From an uncultured Clostridium sp. (lineage in GTDB: Bacteria > Bacillota > Clostridia > TANB77 > CAG-508): a DNA stretch of 64,000 nucleotides. The position numbers and the translations under genes were made by a program. Under the pieces are notes generated by a model. The model had not been told where the DNA came from. It did no database searches and was given only the letters and a program-made list of their open reading frames with translations. Shown piece by piece: positions 45,279 through 52,651 of the stretch. The stretch is from assembly GCA_900553945.1 (NCBI GenBank), contig USFR01000005.1, positions 1 to 64,000 on the forward strand. The letters run 5' to 3'. Positions within the stretch are counted from its first letter, which is position 1. Each line of letters starts with the position of its first letter.

Positions 45279-46058
45279 CTATATTTTTTCATCTATAAAT
45301 TTATTTACAATATTTCTTATGTTTTCCATTCTACTTTTTGTTTCTTTATCTTTATAATCAAATCTATCTATTAATATATTTATATAGTCATTTTCTTTTA
45401 CAATATTATATGTTACATCAAAATTTAAATCAAATGTAAATGCTAATATACAAACCCAAAAGTCCAATGGTGTTACTCTATCATAAATATTAACACATTC
45501 CTTATTTAACACGGTTTCATATACTTTATCACTTAATAAGCATTCTCCCATATCTTCTTTTTTATTTACTCTTTTAGGAAAGATTGCTTCTATTTTTTCT
45601 TCTTTCTTTACCCTATAATTATCTAATTTATCTGCATCTCTGATTATTTTTGAATGCAATAATTCTCTTTCATTTAATCCTTTTTCAATAGCCAATCTAC
45701 TATGATTTTCTATTGATTTCTTTATTATTTCATCGTATTGACTATCTTCTATAAAATCTCTAATCATTTCATTCTCAAATAACATTTTTGAGCCATATGT
45801 TGCATGATCGAATTTTACACTATTTAGCTCTTCTGTTATTTTTAATTCTTCAAATCTTCCTATATCATGAAGTAATCCAATCAATTCTGCAAGTTCTATA
45901 TCTTCTTTACTTAAATTCAATTTTTCTGCAATATATTTTGAATTCTCTGCAACATGATATGTATGTACAACTTTTAATTTGAAACTTAAATCACTTTTAT
46001 CTTCGTACTTATCTAGAAATTTTTTGAATTCAGATTTTGCCTTCGAAATATCTATCAT
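45279..46058 (-). CDS. HD-domain phosphohydrolase
   Basis: 259 residues: KLKVVHTYHVAENSKYIAEKLNLSKEDIELAELIGLLHDIGRFEELKI gives the metal-binding H...HD pattern. FDHATYGSKMLFE, IIKKSIENHSRLAI and HSKIIRDADKLDNYRV (later His and Asp ligands) follow. HD proteins hydrolyse phosphate esters, often nucleotides; the substrate is not predictable. TTAGGAGTT precedes the ATG. It sits 19 bases after the GNAT remnant and its last codons overlap the ribosome binding site of the UDG-like gene. Confidence 0.85.
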   Translation of the reverse strand: MIDISKAKSEFKKFLDKYEDKSDLSFKLKVVHTYHVAENSKYIAEKLNLSKEDIELAELIGLLHDIGRFEELKITEELNSVKFDHATYGSKMLFENEMIRDFIEDSQYDEIIKKSIENHSRLAIEKGLNERELLHSKIIRDADKLDNYRVKKEEKIEAIFPKRVNKKEDMGECLLSDKVYETVLNKECVNIYDRVTPLDFWVCILAFTFDLNFDVTYNIVKENDYINILIDRFDYKDKETKSRMENIRNIVNKFIDEKI

Positions 46059-46077
46059 AATTGTTAACTCCTAACTT

Positions 46078-46412
46078 TTATATAATTGTTTTTAGTGTTA
46101 ATTCAAATTCTTTAAATCCATTTTTCTTATAAAATTCAATTGCATTTACATTTAAAGCACTTGCTGTTACTTACCCTTATCAAGACAATATTTTTTAAAC
46201 TCATTTACTAATTTCGTTCCAATTCCTTGCCCTCTATAATTTTCTTCAATATAAAAATTATCTAATTCAGAAATAGGTTTTAAAATACAAGAGTTTTTAG
46301 TATCAACTGTTCCAGGTACTCCAGATATTTCTTCTTCAAATATATCTGCATATTTTAGCATTGACTTAACTGTTAAAAATGTTGTATCATCAATATCAAT
46401 TCCTATTTTCAC
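46078..46412 (-). pseudogene. Chimeric remnant: HAD nucleotidase start fused to GNAT acetyltransferase end
   Basis: GTG at 46412 with GGAGG upstream. Residues 1-34 (MKIGIDIDDTTFLTVKSMLKYADIFEEEISGVPG) are the N-terminus of a HAD-type nucleotidase with its DxDDT catalytic motif. After a short junction (TVDTKNSCILK) the sequence becomes an acetyltransferase: ELDNFYIEENYRGQGIGTKLVNEFKKYC, with the RGQGIG acetyl-CoA loop. The frame stops at about 46167. One base later in the next frame VTASALNVNAIEFYKKNGFKEFEL completes the GNAT fold and ends at 46078. Two gene fragments are thus fused, with an additional one-base deletion. Confidence 0.75.
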
Positions 46413-46415
46413 TAC

Positions 46416-46949
46416 TTACCTCCATTTCTCTCCATTAATATATTTTGTTAAAGCCATTATAAAAGAATATTCTGTTAAATCTATTCTTGAAATTTCATTA
46501 TGTGTTAATAATTGAATGCCTCCACTATGATTATGTCTTTCTTTATCTTCCCCTAAAACAGTATCCATTGCTTCACTTAAATTTGTATCTAAAACTTTCT
46601 GAACTAAATTATCTGGAACTGGAAATGAAGGGCTTGTTCCATAGCTTTCAAAATCTTTATTATCTTCAATTACTGCAATATTAGTAATCATCCATCTACC
46701 TAATAAATCATTTATTCCACTTTCAATTCCCAAAAACAAATCTGCTTCTATATTATTTTCTTTTGCATATTTTTTTAGATTTCTAACTCTATTTTTAGCT
46801 CCATTATAAATTTCTTTATTTACGGGTTGATCTGGAACATCAGATTCAACAGGTATCCCGATAATTTCAACATCTTTAAAATAATGTTCTAAAGCTTTTT
46901 TTGCTCCTTCAATTTTACCTTGATTTTTTGTAGCAATTAATACTTTCAT
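46416..46949 (-). CDS. yjjX: Inosine/xanthosine triphosphatase (YjjX/DUF84 family)
   Basis: About 177 residues: MKVLIATKNQGKIEGAKKALEHYF, GIPVESDVPDQPVNKEIYNGAKNRVRNL, ADLFLGIESGI and SGGIQLLTHNEISRIDLTEYSFIMAL. These are the characteristic YjjX/DUF84 motifs (ATxNxxKxxxxxxA, QPxxxxExxxGAxxRA). The enzyme removes non-canonical purine triphosphates (ITP, XTP). The start at 46949 has GGAGGAAAAG upstream. Its stop is three bases before the chimera start. Confidence 0.88.
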   Translation of the reverse strand: MKVLIATKNQGKIEGAKKALEHYFKDVEIIGIPVESDVPDQPVNKEIYNGAKNRVRNLKKYAKENNIEADLFLGIESGINDLLGRWMITNIAVIEDNKDFESYGTSPSFPVPDNLVQKVLDTNLSEAMDTVLGEDKERHNHSGGIQLLTHNEISRIDLTEYSFIMALTKYINGEKWR

Positions 46950-46973
46950 TCTTTTCCTCCTCATATTAAATTT

Positions 46974-47339
46974 TTATTGTGTTATCATCGTTAAATCGCC
47001 AAAATAATCTAACATATTGTCTTGATGATGTAATGGTTCGATTTTTCCAGTAACTTTTATTTTAATTCCATCATCTGTATTGTTTAATTCTTTTATAAAA
47101 TTAAGAATTGATTTATCTTCTAAAGAATATTTTATAAAATCAATATCCATATCTCGAGTTGCACGACGCATATCTTTAGAAATATTGTGCATTACAACTC
47201 CACCTTTTACAGTTATATTTTTATTGTATTTGCTATTTCCAATTTTAAGTAAAACAATATCTTGTGCAACTTTGGGAATTGCATCATCTTCAGAATAACC
47301 TGCTGTTACATATTTATTTACTAATTCGTATATATTCAT
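46974..47339 (-). pseudogene. AbiEii/AbiGii-type nucleotidyltransferase toxin, truncated
   Basis: 121 codons: MNIYELVNKYVTAGYSEDDAIPKVAQDIVLLKI, NITVKGGVVMHNISKDMRRATRDMDIDFIKYS, then DDGIKIKVTGKIEPLHHQD. The KGGxxM and RxTxDxDxDF segments are the AbiEii nucleotidyltransferase motifs. Family members extend to about 250-300 residues, but here the last 14 residues leave the family and the gene stops. The remaining two-thirds are missing; the following gene begins 24 bases later. The toxin is probably inactive. The start overlaps the AbiEi stop by one base, the usual coupling. Confidence 0.8.
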
Positions 47340-47881
47340 TAAAACACCTCGTCTTGTATTATTTCAAAAATTTTATCTCCATTTACAAAGTATTGTAAAT
47401 ATTCTTCTATCTTTTGTGTATCTAATGAATTTGCTAGTTTTCTGTAATTAGATATAATTTCTTTATATAAATCATATCCAATTTGATTTTTGTTTCTAGC
47501 TAAATCAATTAGCATTCTTTCTTTATCATAAATATTTATTTTAATTCCTTCATAATCAATTTCAGTTTTTCCTAAATTATATAATTCCTCTTTCATACGG
47601 ATTTGTTTTATTTTATTAGAAGATATCATTCTGTTATTTCTATCTGTTGCTAAATATATTTTATCTGGAATTACATCTGTTAGATTGTGATAATAATAAG
47701 CAGAATAAGAAGTAAATACTCCATATGGATATTTCTTCATAATAATATCTAAATAATGTACACTTGGAACATCAGAATATATTCCTTTTTCAATTTTATA
47801 TATTTCTTTATTTTCTAAGGCTTTTCTAATTTGATAAGTACTTTTATACTTACTTTTTATTTCACTATGGTTATATAACAT
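47339..47881 (-). CDS. AbiEi-type antitoxin/transcriptional repressor
   Basis: 180 residues. The N-terminal winged helix-turn-helix (KSKYKSTYQIRKALENKEIYKIEKGIYSD) is followed by DIIMKKYPYGVFTSYSAYYYHNLTDVIPDKIYLATDRNN and YEGIKINIYDKERMLIDLARNKNQIGYDLYKEIISNYR. This is the AbiEi_4 antitoxin pattern. AbiEi represses its own operon and counters AbiEii in type IV toxin-antitoxin and phage abortive-infection systems. GGAGG precedes the ATG, and a long inverted repeat lies just upstream. The cognate toxin gene is truncated. Confidence 0.85.
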   Translation of the reverse strand: MLYNHSEIKSKYKSTYQIRKALENKEIYKIEKGIYSDVPSVHYLDIIMKKYPYGVFTSYSAYYYHNLTDVIPDKIYLATDRNNRMISSNKIKQIRMKEELYNLGKTEIDYEGIKINIYDKERMLIDLARNKNQIGYDLYKEIISNYRKLANSLDTQKIEEYLQYFVNGDKIFEIIQDEVF

Positions 47882-47905
47882 ACTTTTTTACCTCCAAAAG
47901 CATTT

Positions 47906-47953
47906 TAACCTAATTCGCTCCACAAATCAATAGTTAGGGAGTTAATTAGGTTA
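47906..47953 (-). promoter_or_regulatory. Inverted repeat upstream of abiEi (possible operator)
   Basis: TAACCTAATTCGCTCC (47906-47921) and GGAGTTAATTAGGTTA (47938-47953) are complementary at 14 of 16 positions. The repeat lies about 25 bases upstream of the abiEi start. AbiEi proteins are known to bind inverted repeats in their promoter, so an operator is plausible; an RNA hairpin is the alternative. Confidence 0.5.
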
Positions 47954-48045
47954 ATTTTTTTGCTTTTATTATTACACTGAATAAATTGCATAAATTCAGT
48001 GCCATAGTTAAATTTTTATTATATTTTTAATCTATATTTGGTATT

Positions 48046-48201
48046 TTTACAGTAATTCCTCTATCAAAAGGTAAAGTAATTATTGTAATTCCTACAGAAT
48101 TAAAAGATGAGTATAAAAACTTGTTAATTAACTATTATGAAAGAAAAGATACTGCAAAAATTAAAAAATTTTTAAAAGAAAATTGTTTTATGAAAATATA
48201 A
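48046..48201 (+). pseudogene. Short C-terminal gene fragment, possibly Fic-like
   Basis: The frame reads IPLSKGKVIIVIPTELKDEYKNLLINYYERKDTAKIKKFLKENC and ends at 48201, with no start codon or ribosome binding site. The pattern of a lysine-rich pair of helices ending FLKENC is reminiscent of C-termini of Fic-domain proteins. The similarity is weak and the catalytic part is absent. Confidence 0.35.
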
Positions 48202-48277
48202 AAATCTATATTAAAATCATGCCCACACACCAAAACGCGTGGATATAATTTAATCTACATTCTAATTATATAACAAA

Positions 48278-48310
48278 AACCCAGCCACTGCATAATACAG
48301 TAGCTGGATT
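48278..48310 (-). terminator. Terminator after the Clp/M41 protease gene
   Basis: On the minus strand CCAGCTACTG pairs with CAGTGGCTGG around a 7-nt loop, followed by GTTTTTGTT. It ends transcription of the 48357-50387 gene. Confidence 0.85.
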
Positions 48311-48356
48311 TTATTTTCAAATTATTTTGTTTTTTTAGGCGATACATGCGAATCTG

Positions 48357-50387
48357 TCATTTAAACATCTTCGCTAATTCCTTTCTTACCCGTTTTGCAA
48401 CTTTTTTACCATTTTTAAGACGAAATCTGATATTATCTCTAGAAATCTTTGTACTCTTCGTACTTTTCTTTTTATAAAAATTGCTATTTACAGTTACAGT
48501 TTTTGCTCCTTTCCGTCTTTCTGTAACTGCTTCCCAGATCTGATCAAGCTCATCTTTCATAAGAATCTGATGATCAACAAGAGCCATTGCAACTGCATCC
48601 AAGTAATCTCTGTTTTCCTTGAGATACTGGTTGGCCAGTTTGTAGGCTTCGTCAATCGTACGGTCAACCTCTTCACTGATTTCATCTGCATTATCCCCTG
48701 ATCCGACACCCATGTCGAAATCCTCGTAGTATCTGTTTTTACCAACCTTATCACCGAGTCCATACTCCATAATCATCTCTTTTGCGATTTCAGTAGCAGC
48801 ACCAATGTCTCCTGCCGCACCGCTATTAATGTCTTTGAATATGATCTCTTCAGCTGCTCTACCTGCCAAATTCATTGCAATGACATCCAAGTAATATTTA
48901 CGATTAGTTACTGGTGTAACCTCATCGTCATATTCAAATACATTGATGCCATCATATTCATCTGTTGGGTAAATTGATACTGCAAGAATTCTGTATGTTC
49001 CACAATCTGTAATTCTTGCAACAACATAATGTGCAGCTTCGTGATATGCTACTGATAGCTTTACTGTTTCAGTCATCTTTTCCCATCTTTTAAATGATAT
49101 TCTGAATACATTGACAATATCGTCTTTAGTAACAGTTGTTCTACCTTCAAGTTCCGCATTTGCCATTGCTCTATCAACAACATCAATGCTTTTATCCGGG
49201 TTGGATTTAGTGTACTCGAAACATGCTGCATACCAAATGCACTGTTCGATTGCTTCAGCTGAAATCGAAACGCCTTTTTTAACTTCCATTTTTTTGACTC
49301 TCGGAAGAATCATTTCATAAATTTCGTTATATTTTGGCTGATTGATTTCTACACCTTCAAATCTTCTGGAAAGTGTTGCATCTGTTGAAAAACTGCTAAG
49401 ATAATCACTCCGTGTTGTAATTCCAATAATCCTCAGATCACCTCTCGCCAAAATCGGCTTAAAGGTTGTTGAAAGATCTACCTTCTTGGTCTGGAAGAGT
49501 CCTGCCTTTCCAAGAATAATCTGGATTTCATCAATCAGTAAGATAATGTCCTCCTTCTGTTTGCTGAGGAAATCCAAAAGTGAGTTCATCTTCTCGTTAG
49601 CCTGAGCTTCGCTTTCGCAGACTAAGCAAAAATGTCTAACACTCAACTCAAAAACTTTGAAGTTAGCAAACTTTTCTGGGCATAACCCGTTCGCTATCTC
49701 ATAAGTAAATTTCTCTCCAACTGCGGTTTTTCCTACTCCGGCCTCACCGTAAATAATTACATTCCGCTTGCTGGATTTTAACATGATTCTGTATACCTGC
49801 TTGAGCTCCTTGTCGCGTCCTACGATATCACAATCTACATTCTTGTAGTCTGGATTTCTGTAACGTACAAAACCGCTCAGTTCATATGGTACAATTTCGT
49901 ACTTAAAGATTTTTTCTCTCTCAAAGAACGTCTTTGCTTCCATATAGTTAGCATTAATTTCCTTCAAAAAGCGTCTCATGGTATGTGATTCTGTTTCGAA
50001 AAGTGCAACCATAAAGTAATCTGGTGTAACGGCTTCCTTGTTATTTTCAGCTACAATTGCATTCACACCATTAATAACTGTTTTAAGCTCGTTATCACAC
50101 TCAAATGTAATGTTTGAAAAACTTTCACCAGTTATCACATTTGTGCTAGTTTCTTCTTTCGCTTCCTTTGCAATCTTAGAGATTGCTTTATCAATTACAT
50201 CTGTTTTGATCTCCAACTTCTTCTCAAAGTAAATGTAAAAGAGATTAGCGAAATCATTCTCTTCGTCTCTGATGTTAAATAAAGCATTAATTAACACATC
50301 GACGTTGCAACAAGTCCTTGGGCGCTCCTGAGTTGCTATCCGGACCATTTCATTTACAAGCTTCTGAGATGTAATGTTTAACATCAT
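48357..50387 (-). CDS. Clp N-domain / AAA+ / M41 metallopeptidase fusion protein
   Basis: 676 residues with three parts. Residues 1-155 contain two Clp-repeat-like helical units (LVNEMVRIATQ.. VDVLINALF and SFSNITFECDNELKTVI.. TPDYFMVALFE). Residues 180-435 form a ClpA/ClpB-D1-type AAA+ module: Walker A GEAGVGKT (214-221), Walker B IILLIDE (281-287) and Arg fingers in SRRFEG (340-345). Residues 440-620 are an FtsH-type M41 peptidase: zinc motif HEAAH (449-453), third-ligand Asp in GAAGDIGAATEIA (523-535). No membrane helix is present, whereas FtsH is membrane-bound with a different AAA. The usual aromatic pore-loop signature of Clp D1 is not evident. The tail is basic. Base composition is less AT-biased than its neighbours. 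GGAGG start; consensus promoter upstream. Confidence 0.9.
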   Translation of the reverse strand: MMLNITSQKLVNEMVRIATQERPRTCCNVDVLINALFNIRDEENDFANLFYIYFEKKLEIKTDVIDKAISKIAKEAKEETSTNVITGESFSNITFECDNELKTVINGVNAIVAENNKEAVTPDYFMVALFETESHTMRRFLKEINANYMEAKTFFEREKIFKYEIVPYELSGFVRYRNPDYKNVDCDIVGRDKELKQVYRIMLKSSKRNVIIYGEAGVGKTAVGEKFTYEIANGLCPEKFANFKVFELSVRHFCLVCESEAQANEKMNSLLDFLSKQKEDIILLIDEIQIILGKAGLFQTKKVDLSTTFKPILARGDLRIIGITTRSDYLSSFSTDATLSRRFEGVEINQPKYNEIYEMILPRVKKMEVKKGVSISAEAIEQCIWYAACFEYTKSNPDKSIDVVDRAMANAELEGRTTVTKDDIVNVFRISFKRWEKMTETVKLSVAYHEAAHYVVARITDCGTYRILAVSIYPTDEYDGINVFEYDDEVTPVTNRKYYLDVIAMNLAGRAAEEIIFKDINSGAAGDIGAATEIAKEMIMEYGLGDKVGKNRYYEDFDMGVGSGDNADEISEEVDRTIDEAYKLANQYLKENRDYLDAVAMALVDHQILMKDELDQIWEAVTERRKGAKTVTVNSNFYKKKSTKSTKISRDNIRFRLKNGKKVAKRVRKELAKMFK

Positions 50388-50417
50388 AAAATCGCCTCCT
50401 TATAATTTTGTACAAAC

Positions 50418-50446
50418 ATTTTATAACAAAATTGCCAAAAAGTCAA
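50418..50446 (-). promoter_or_regulatory. Promoter of the Clp/M41 gene
   Basis: TTGACT (50441-50446) and TAAAAT (50418-50423) on the minus strand, 17-base spacer, about 30 bases upstream of the start codon. Confidence 0.7.
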
Positions 50447-50647
50447 CGCATTAGTGGGTTTTAGGCATTTTATATATTCTTTATTAAAAAAAATTATATT
50501 TTTTTCTTTACTCATATGTTTTTTTAATGAATATCTTTCTCATTTATTTTATTTCATAGTTTTTATAATAAAATTAAAAAATTTTTCTAGTAAAAATTAT
50601 ATAACCTTGTCACTTTTTCACAAAAAATGTCTCTCAAGGTAAAACAC

Positions 50648-50683
50648 AACCGCCACAGTCCTCAATAGAAAACTGTGGCAGTT
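50648..50683. terminator. Strong hairpin between the 51-kb unknown gene and the Clp/M41 gene
   Basis: AACCGCCACAGTC and AACTGTGGCAGTT pair with two mismatches around a 10-nt loop. On the minus strand it follows the 50725 stop and is trailed by GTGTTTT, so it can terminate that gene. Confidence 0.75.
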
Positions 50684-50724
50684 ATACCTTTAATCATATT
50701 AAATTCTTAAAGTAATTTTACATA

Positions 50725-51668
50725 CTAAATCATCTTACGCAAAACCTTATTCTTGATCTTCTTAATACAAAGTTTCATATACATAATCATCACATCGAGC
50801 TGTTCATCAGTCACAAGCTTAGCCATATCCTCTTTGTTAGTTCTCCAAGCCAATCCAGTTTTAACGCTAATTCTCAAATCGACATCATCTGGTTGATCAT
50901 CATATCGATCTTCAATAGCTTTGTATCTTAATCGAATCACGCTATCAGAAGGAGTTTCATCACTTTCTACTATATCATAATACCCCAAGTTAATATACCC
51001 TTCTTTTCGATTACGATGAAGTTCCAAAAAGCATTATAGTACCAACCATATTCATCCCGACTATACTTTAAGCAGTATACATTTTTAGGTGTGGCTAATT
51101 TTAATCTGGAATAAAACTTAGGTGTTTTCTGATACGCAAAGTTAATAGTAATGTAATCCAAATACTCAATTGGATCTTTGAGCTTCAGTTTGCTGTTACC
51201 ATAAGGATTTACACTGTTACTAAACTCAATAAGCAGTTTGTAAAGTTCCTTCATCTTAGGTGAATCTGTTTTCGGAAAAGCAAAATCCTTGTTAGTTTTT
51301 AATGATTTGCAATCCAACAGTTTTTTGTAAATTTTGTTAGTCAGCTCCTCAACATACTCTTTGGTATAATTACCTGTAAGCATTGTGACCAAAGTCACCA
51401 TTCCCTTAATAGTATGAATTTCTCCATACCAAAAGTTTTTATCTCCGGGATCAGTCTCTCCGAATTCAGCCATAGCTTTGCACAATATTTCACTTGGAAC
51501 CTTTTTACCTTTGCAACATATATAAAAAGTTGAAGAGTGATAAAAAATCGTTCCATTCACCTCAAAACATGGTACAGGTGTGCTATAACCTGGACGCCAA
51601 CAATCCTCTAACCGGTTTACTCCAATTGTCTCCATTGTTACTCGAAATTCCTGCATTGTAATACTCAT
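50725..51668 (-). pseudogene. Unknown protein split by a -1 frameshift at a T5 run
   Basis: The first frame (from ATG 51668, TAAGGAGG upstream) gives MSITMQEFRVTMETIGVNRLEDCWRPG and a region with cysteines (FEVNGTIFYHSSTFYICCKGKKVPSEIL). It reaches DEYGWYYNAF and then an unrelated 17-residue end. The second frame, overlapping from about 51027, reads LELHRNRKEGYINLGYYDIVESDE.. VIRLRYKAIEDRYDD and ends KIKNKVLRKMI at 50725. A -1 shift at GCTTTTTGG joins them into one plausible protein of about 314 residues. I do not recognise the family. Base composition matches the Clp/M41 gene downstream. The shift may be mutation, sequencing error or translational slippage. Confidence 0.65.
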
Positions 51669-51861
51669 ATTAAGACCTCCTTAATAAAATTATTTGTTGT
51701 TCTTGTTACTTTTGCACACTCGATAAGGAAAAAATTAATAATAAGCTTTTTTATTATATCATACATTCATTCAATCGCCAAGCTCCAAGTATATTCTCTA
51801 CCCAAAACAATAGCATTTAATACATAATAATTGAAAAAAAAGATCTTTCATTGTTAAATTT

Positions 51862-52197
51862 TTAACTAACCAGAAAGGTCTTTTTATTTATCTTTTCAAT
51901 TCTATACCTTCTACAATCCACTTTCCCTGATAAAAATGTGGATATTCGCTCCCCTAAAACTATTTTTTCTTTTTGCTTTTTATTAAGCTGTTTAATCTGA
52001 TATTCTAATTTACACGCTAAAGACTTCTCCCTACATCTCCATGCAATTTCTAATTTAACCGCATTATGTGATTTAGTATATTTTGCGCCATTCCTAGCCT
52101 TTGAAATATGCTCATTAATCCTCTTCTCCAAATCGCTAGTCATTCCAGTATATAATGAATTATCCTCGCACCTAACCATATAAGTATAATAAAACAT
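51862..52197 (-). CDS. GIY-YIG nuclease-domain protein
   Basis: 111 residues: FYYTYMVRCEDNSLYTGMTSDLEKRINEHISKARNGAKYTKSH has the GIY-YIG pattern YTYMVRC..LYTG, the catalytic Arg in DLEKRINEH and a His. LEIAWRCREKSLACKLEYQIKQLNKKQKEKIV carries the metal-binding Glu in LEYQIKQL. It is the stand-alone UPF0213/YhbQ type; the target is unknown. The start at 52197 is selected by AGGAG eight bases upstream. The frame is open 23 codons further. Hairpin terminator AAAGACCTTTC/GAAAGATCTTT overlaps its 3' end (51839-51883). Confidence 0.88.
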   Translation of the reverse strand: MFYYTYMVRCEDNSLYTGMTSDLEKRINEHISKARNGAKYTKSHNAVKLEIAWRCREKSLACKLEYQIKQLNKKQKEKIVLGERISTFLSGKVDCRRYRIEKINKKTFLVS

Positions 52198-52274
52198 CAC
52201 ATTCTCCTTGCCATTAAGATTTTCATCATTATACCATATCAAAATTTTTTCCTCAAAATTTTTCACATAAAAGC

Positions 52275-52303
52275 TTGACGATTAAAGTATTATTTGCTAA
52301 AGT
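52275..52303 (+). promoter_or_regulatory. Promoter upstream of hup
   Basis: TTGACG (52275-52280), 17-base spacer, TAAAGT (52298-52303), about 33 bases before the HU start codon. Confidence 0.5.
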
Positions 52304-52336
52304 TTATATATACTAAAAAAGGAGGGAGATTTTAAG

Positions 52337-52612
52337 ATGAATAAAGCTGATTTAATAAGCGCAATCGCTAACGAAACAGGTCTTTCAAAAAAAGATACAG
52401 AAGCTACAGTAAACTCTTTTGTAAACGTAGTATCTGGAGCTTTAGAAAATAAAGATTCAGTTCAATTAATCGGTTTCGGAACATTCGAAACAAGAGAAAG
52501 AGCTGCAAGAACAGGTAGAAACCCACAAACTGGTGAAGAACTAAAAATAGCTGCTTCAACAGTACCTGCTTTCAAACCTGGAAAAGCATTGAAAGAAAAA
52601 GTTAATAAATAA
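52337..52612 (+). CDS. hup: HU-family DNA-binding protein
   Basis: 91 residues: MNKADLISAIANETGLSKKDTEATVNSFVNVVSGALENKDSVQLIGFGTFETRERAARTGRNPQTGEELKIAASTVPAFKPGKALKEKV. This is a complete HU with the beta-arm FETRERAARTGRNPQTGEE and the intercalating Pro. HU compacts and bends the nucleoid DNA as a dimer. AGGAGGGAG precedes the ATG. It is monocistronic, with a perfect palindromic terminator right after the stop. Confidence 0.98.
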   Translation: MNKADLISAIANETGLSKKDTEATVNSFVNVVSGALENKDSVQLIGFGTFETRERAARTGRNPQTGEELKIAASTVPAFKPGKALKEKVNK

Positions 52613-52619
52613 TTTTTAA

Positions 52620-52643
52620 GAGGACTTATTTAAATAAGTCCTC
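52620..52643. terminator. Terminator between hup and the transglutaminase-like gene
   Basis: GAGGACTTATT and AATAAGTCCTC form a perfect 11-bp stem with a 2-nt centre, followed by GTTTTTC on the plus strand. Its position also serves the convergent minus-strand gene. Confidence 0.92.
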
Positions 52644-52651
52644 GTTTTTCT

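Noticed and set aside
48046..48201. An intact small gene on the plus strand
   Set aside because: No start codon or ribosome binding site and a stop closely upstream; it is treated as a fragment.
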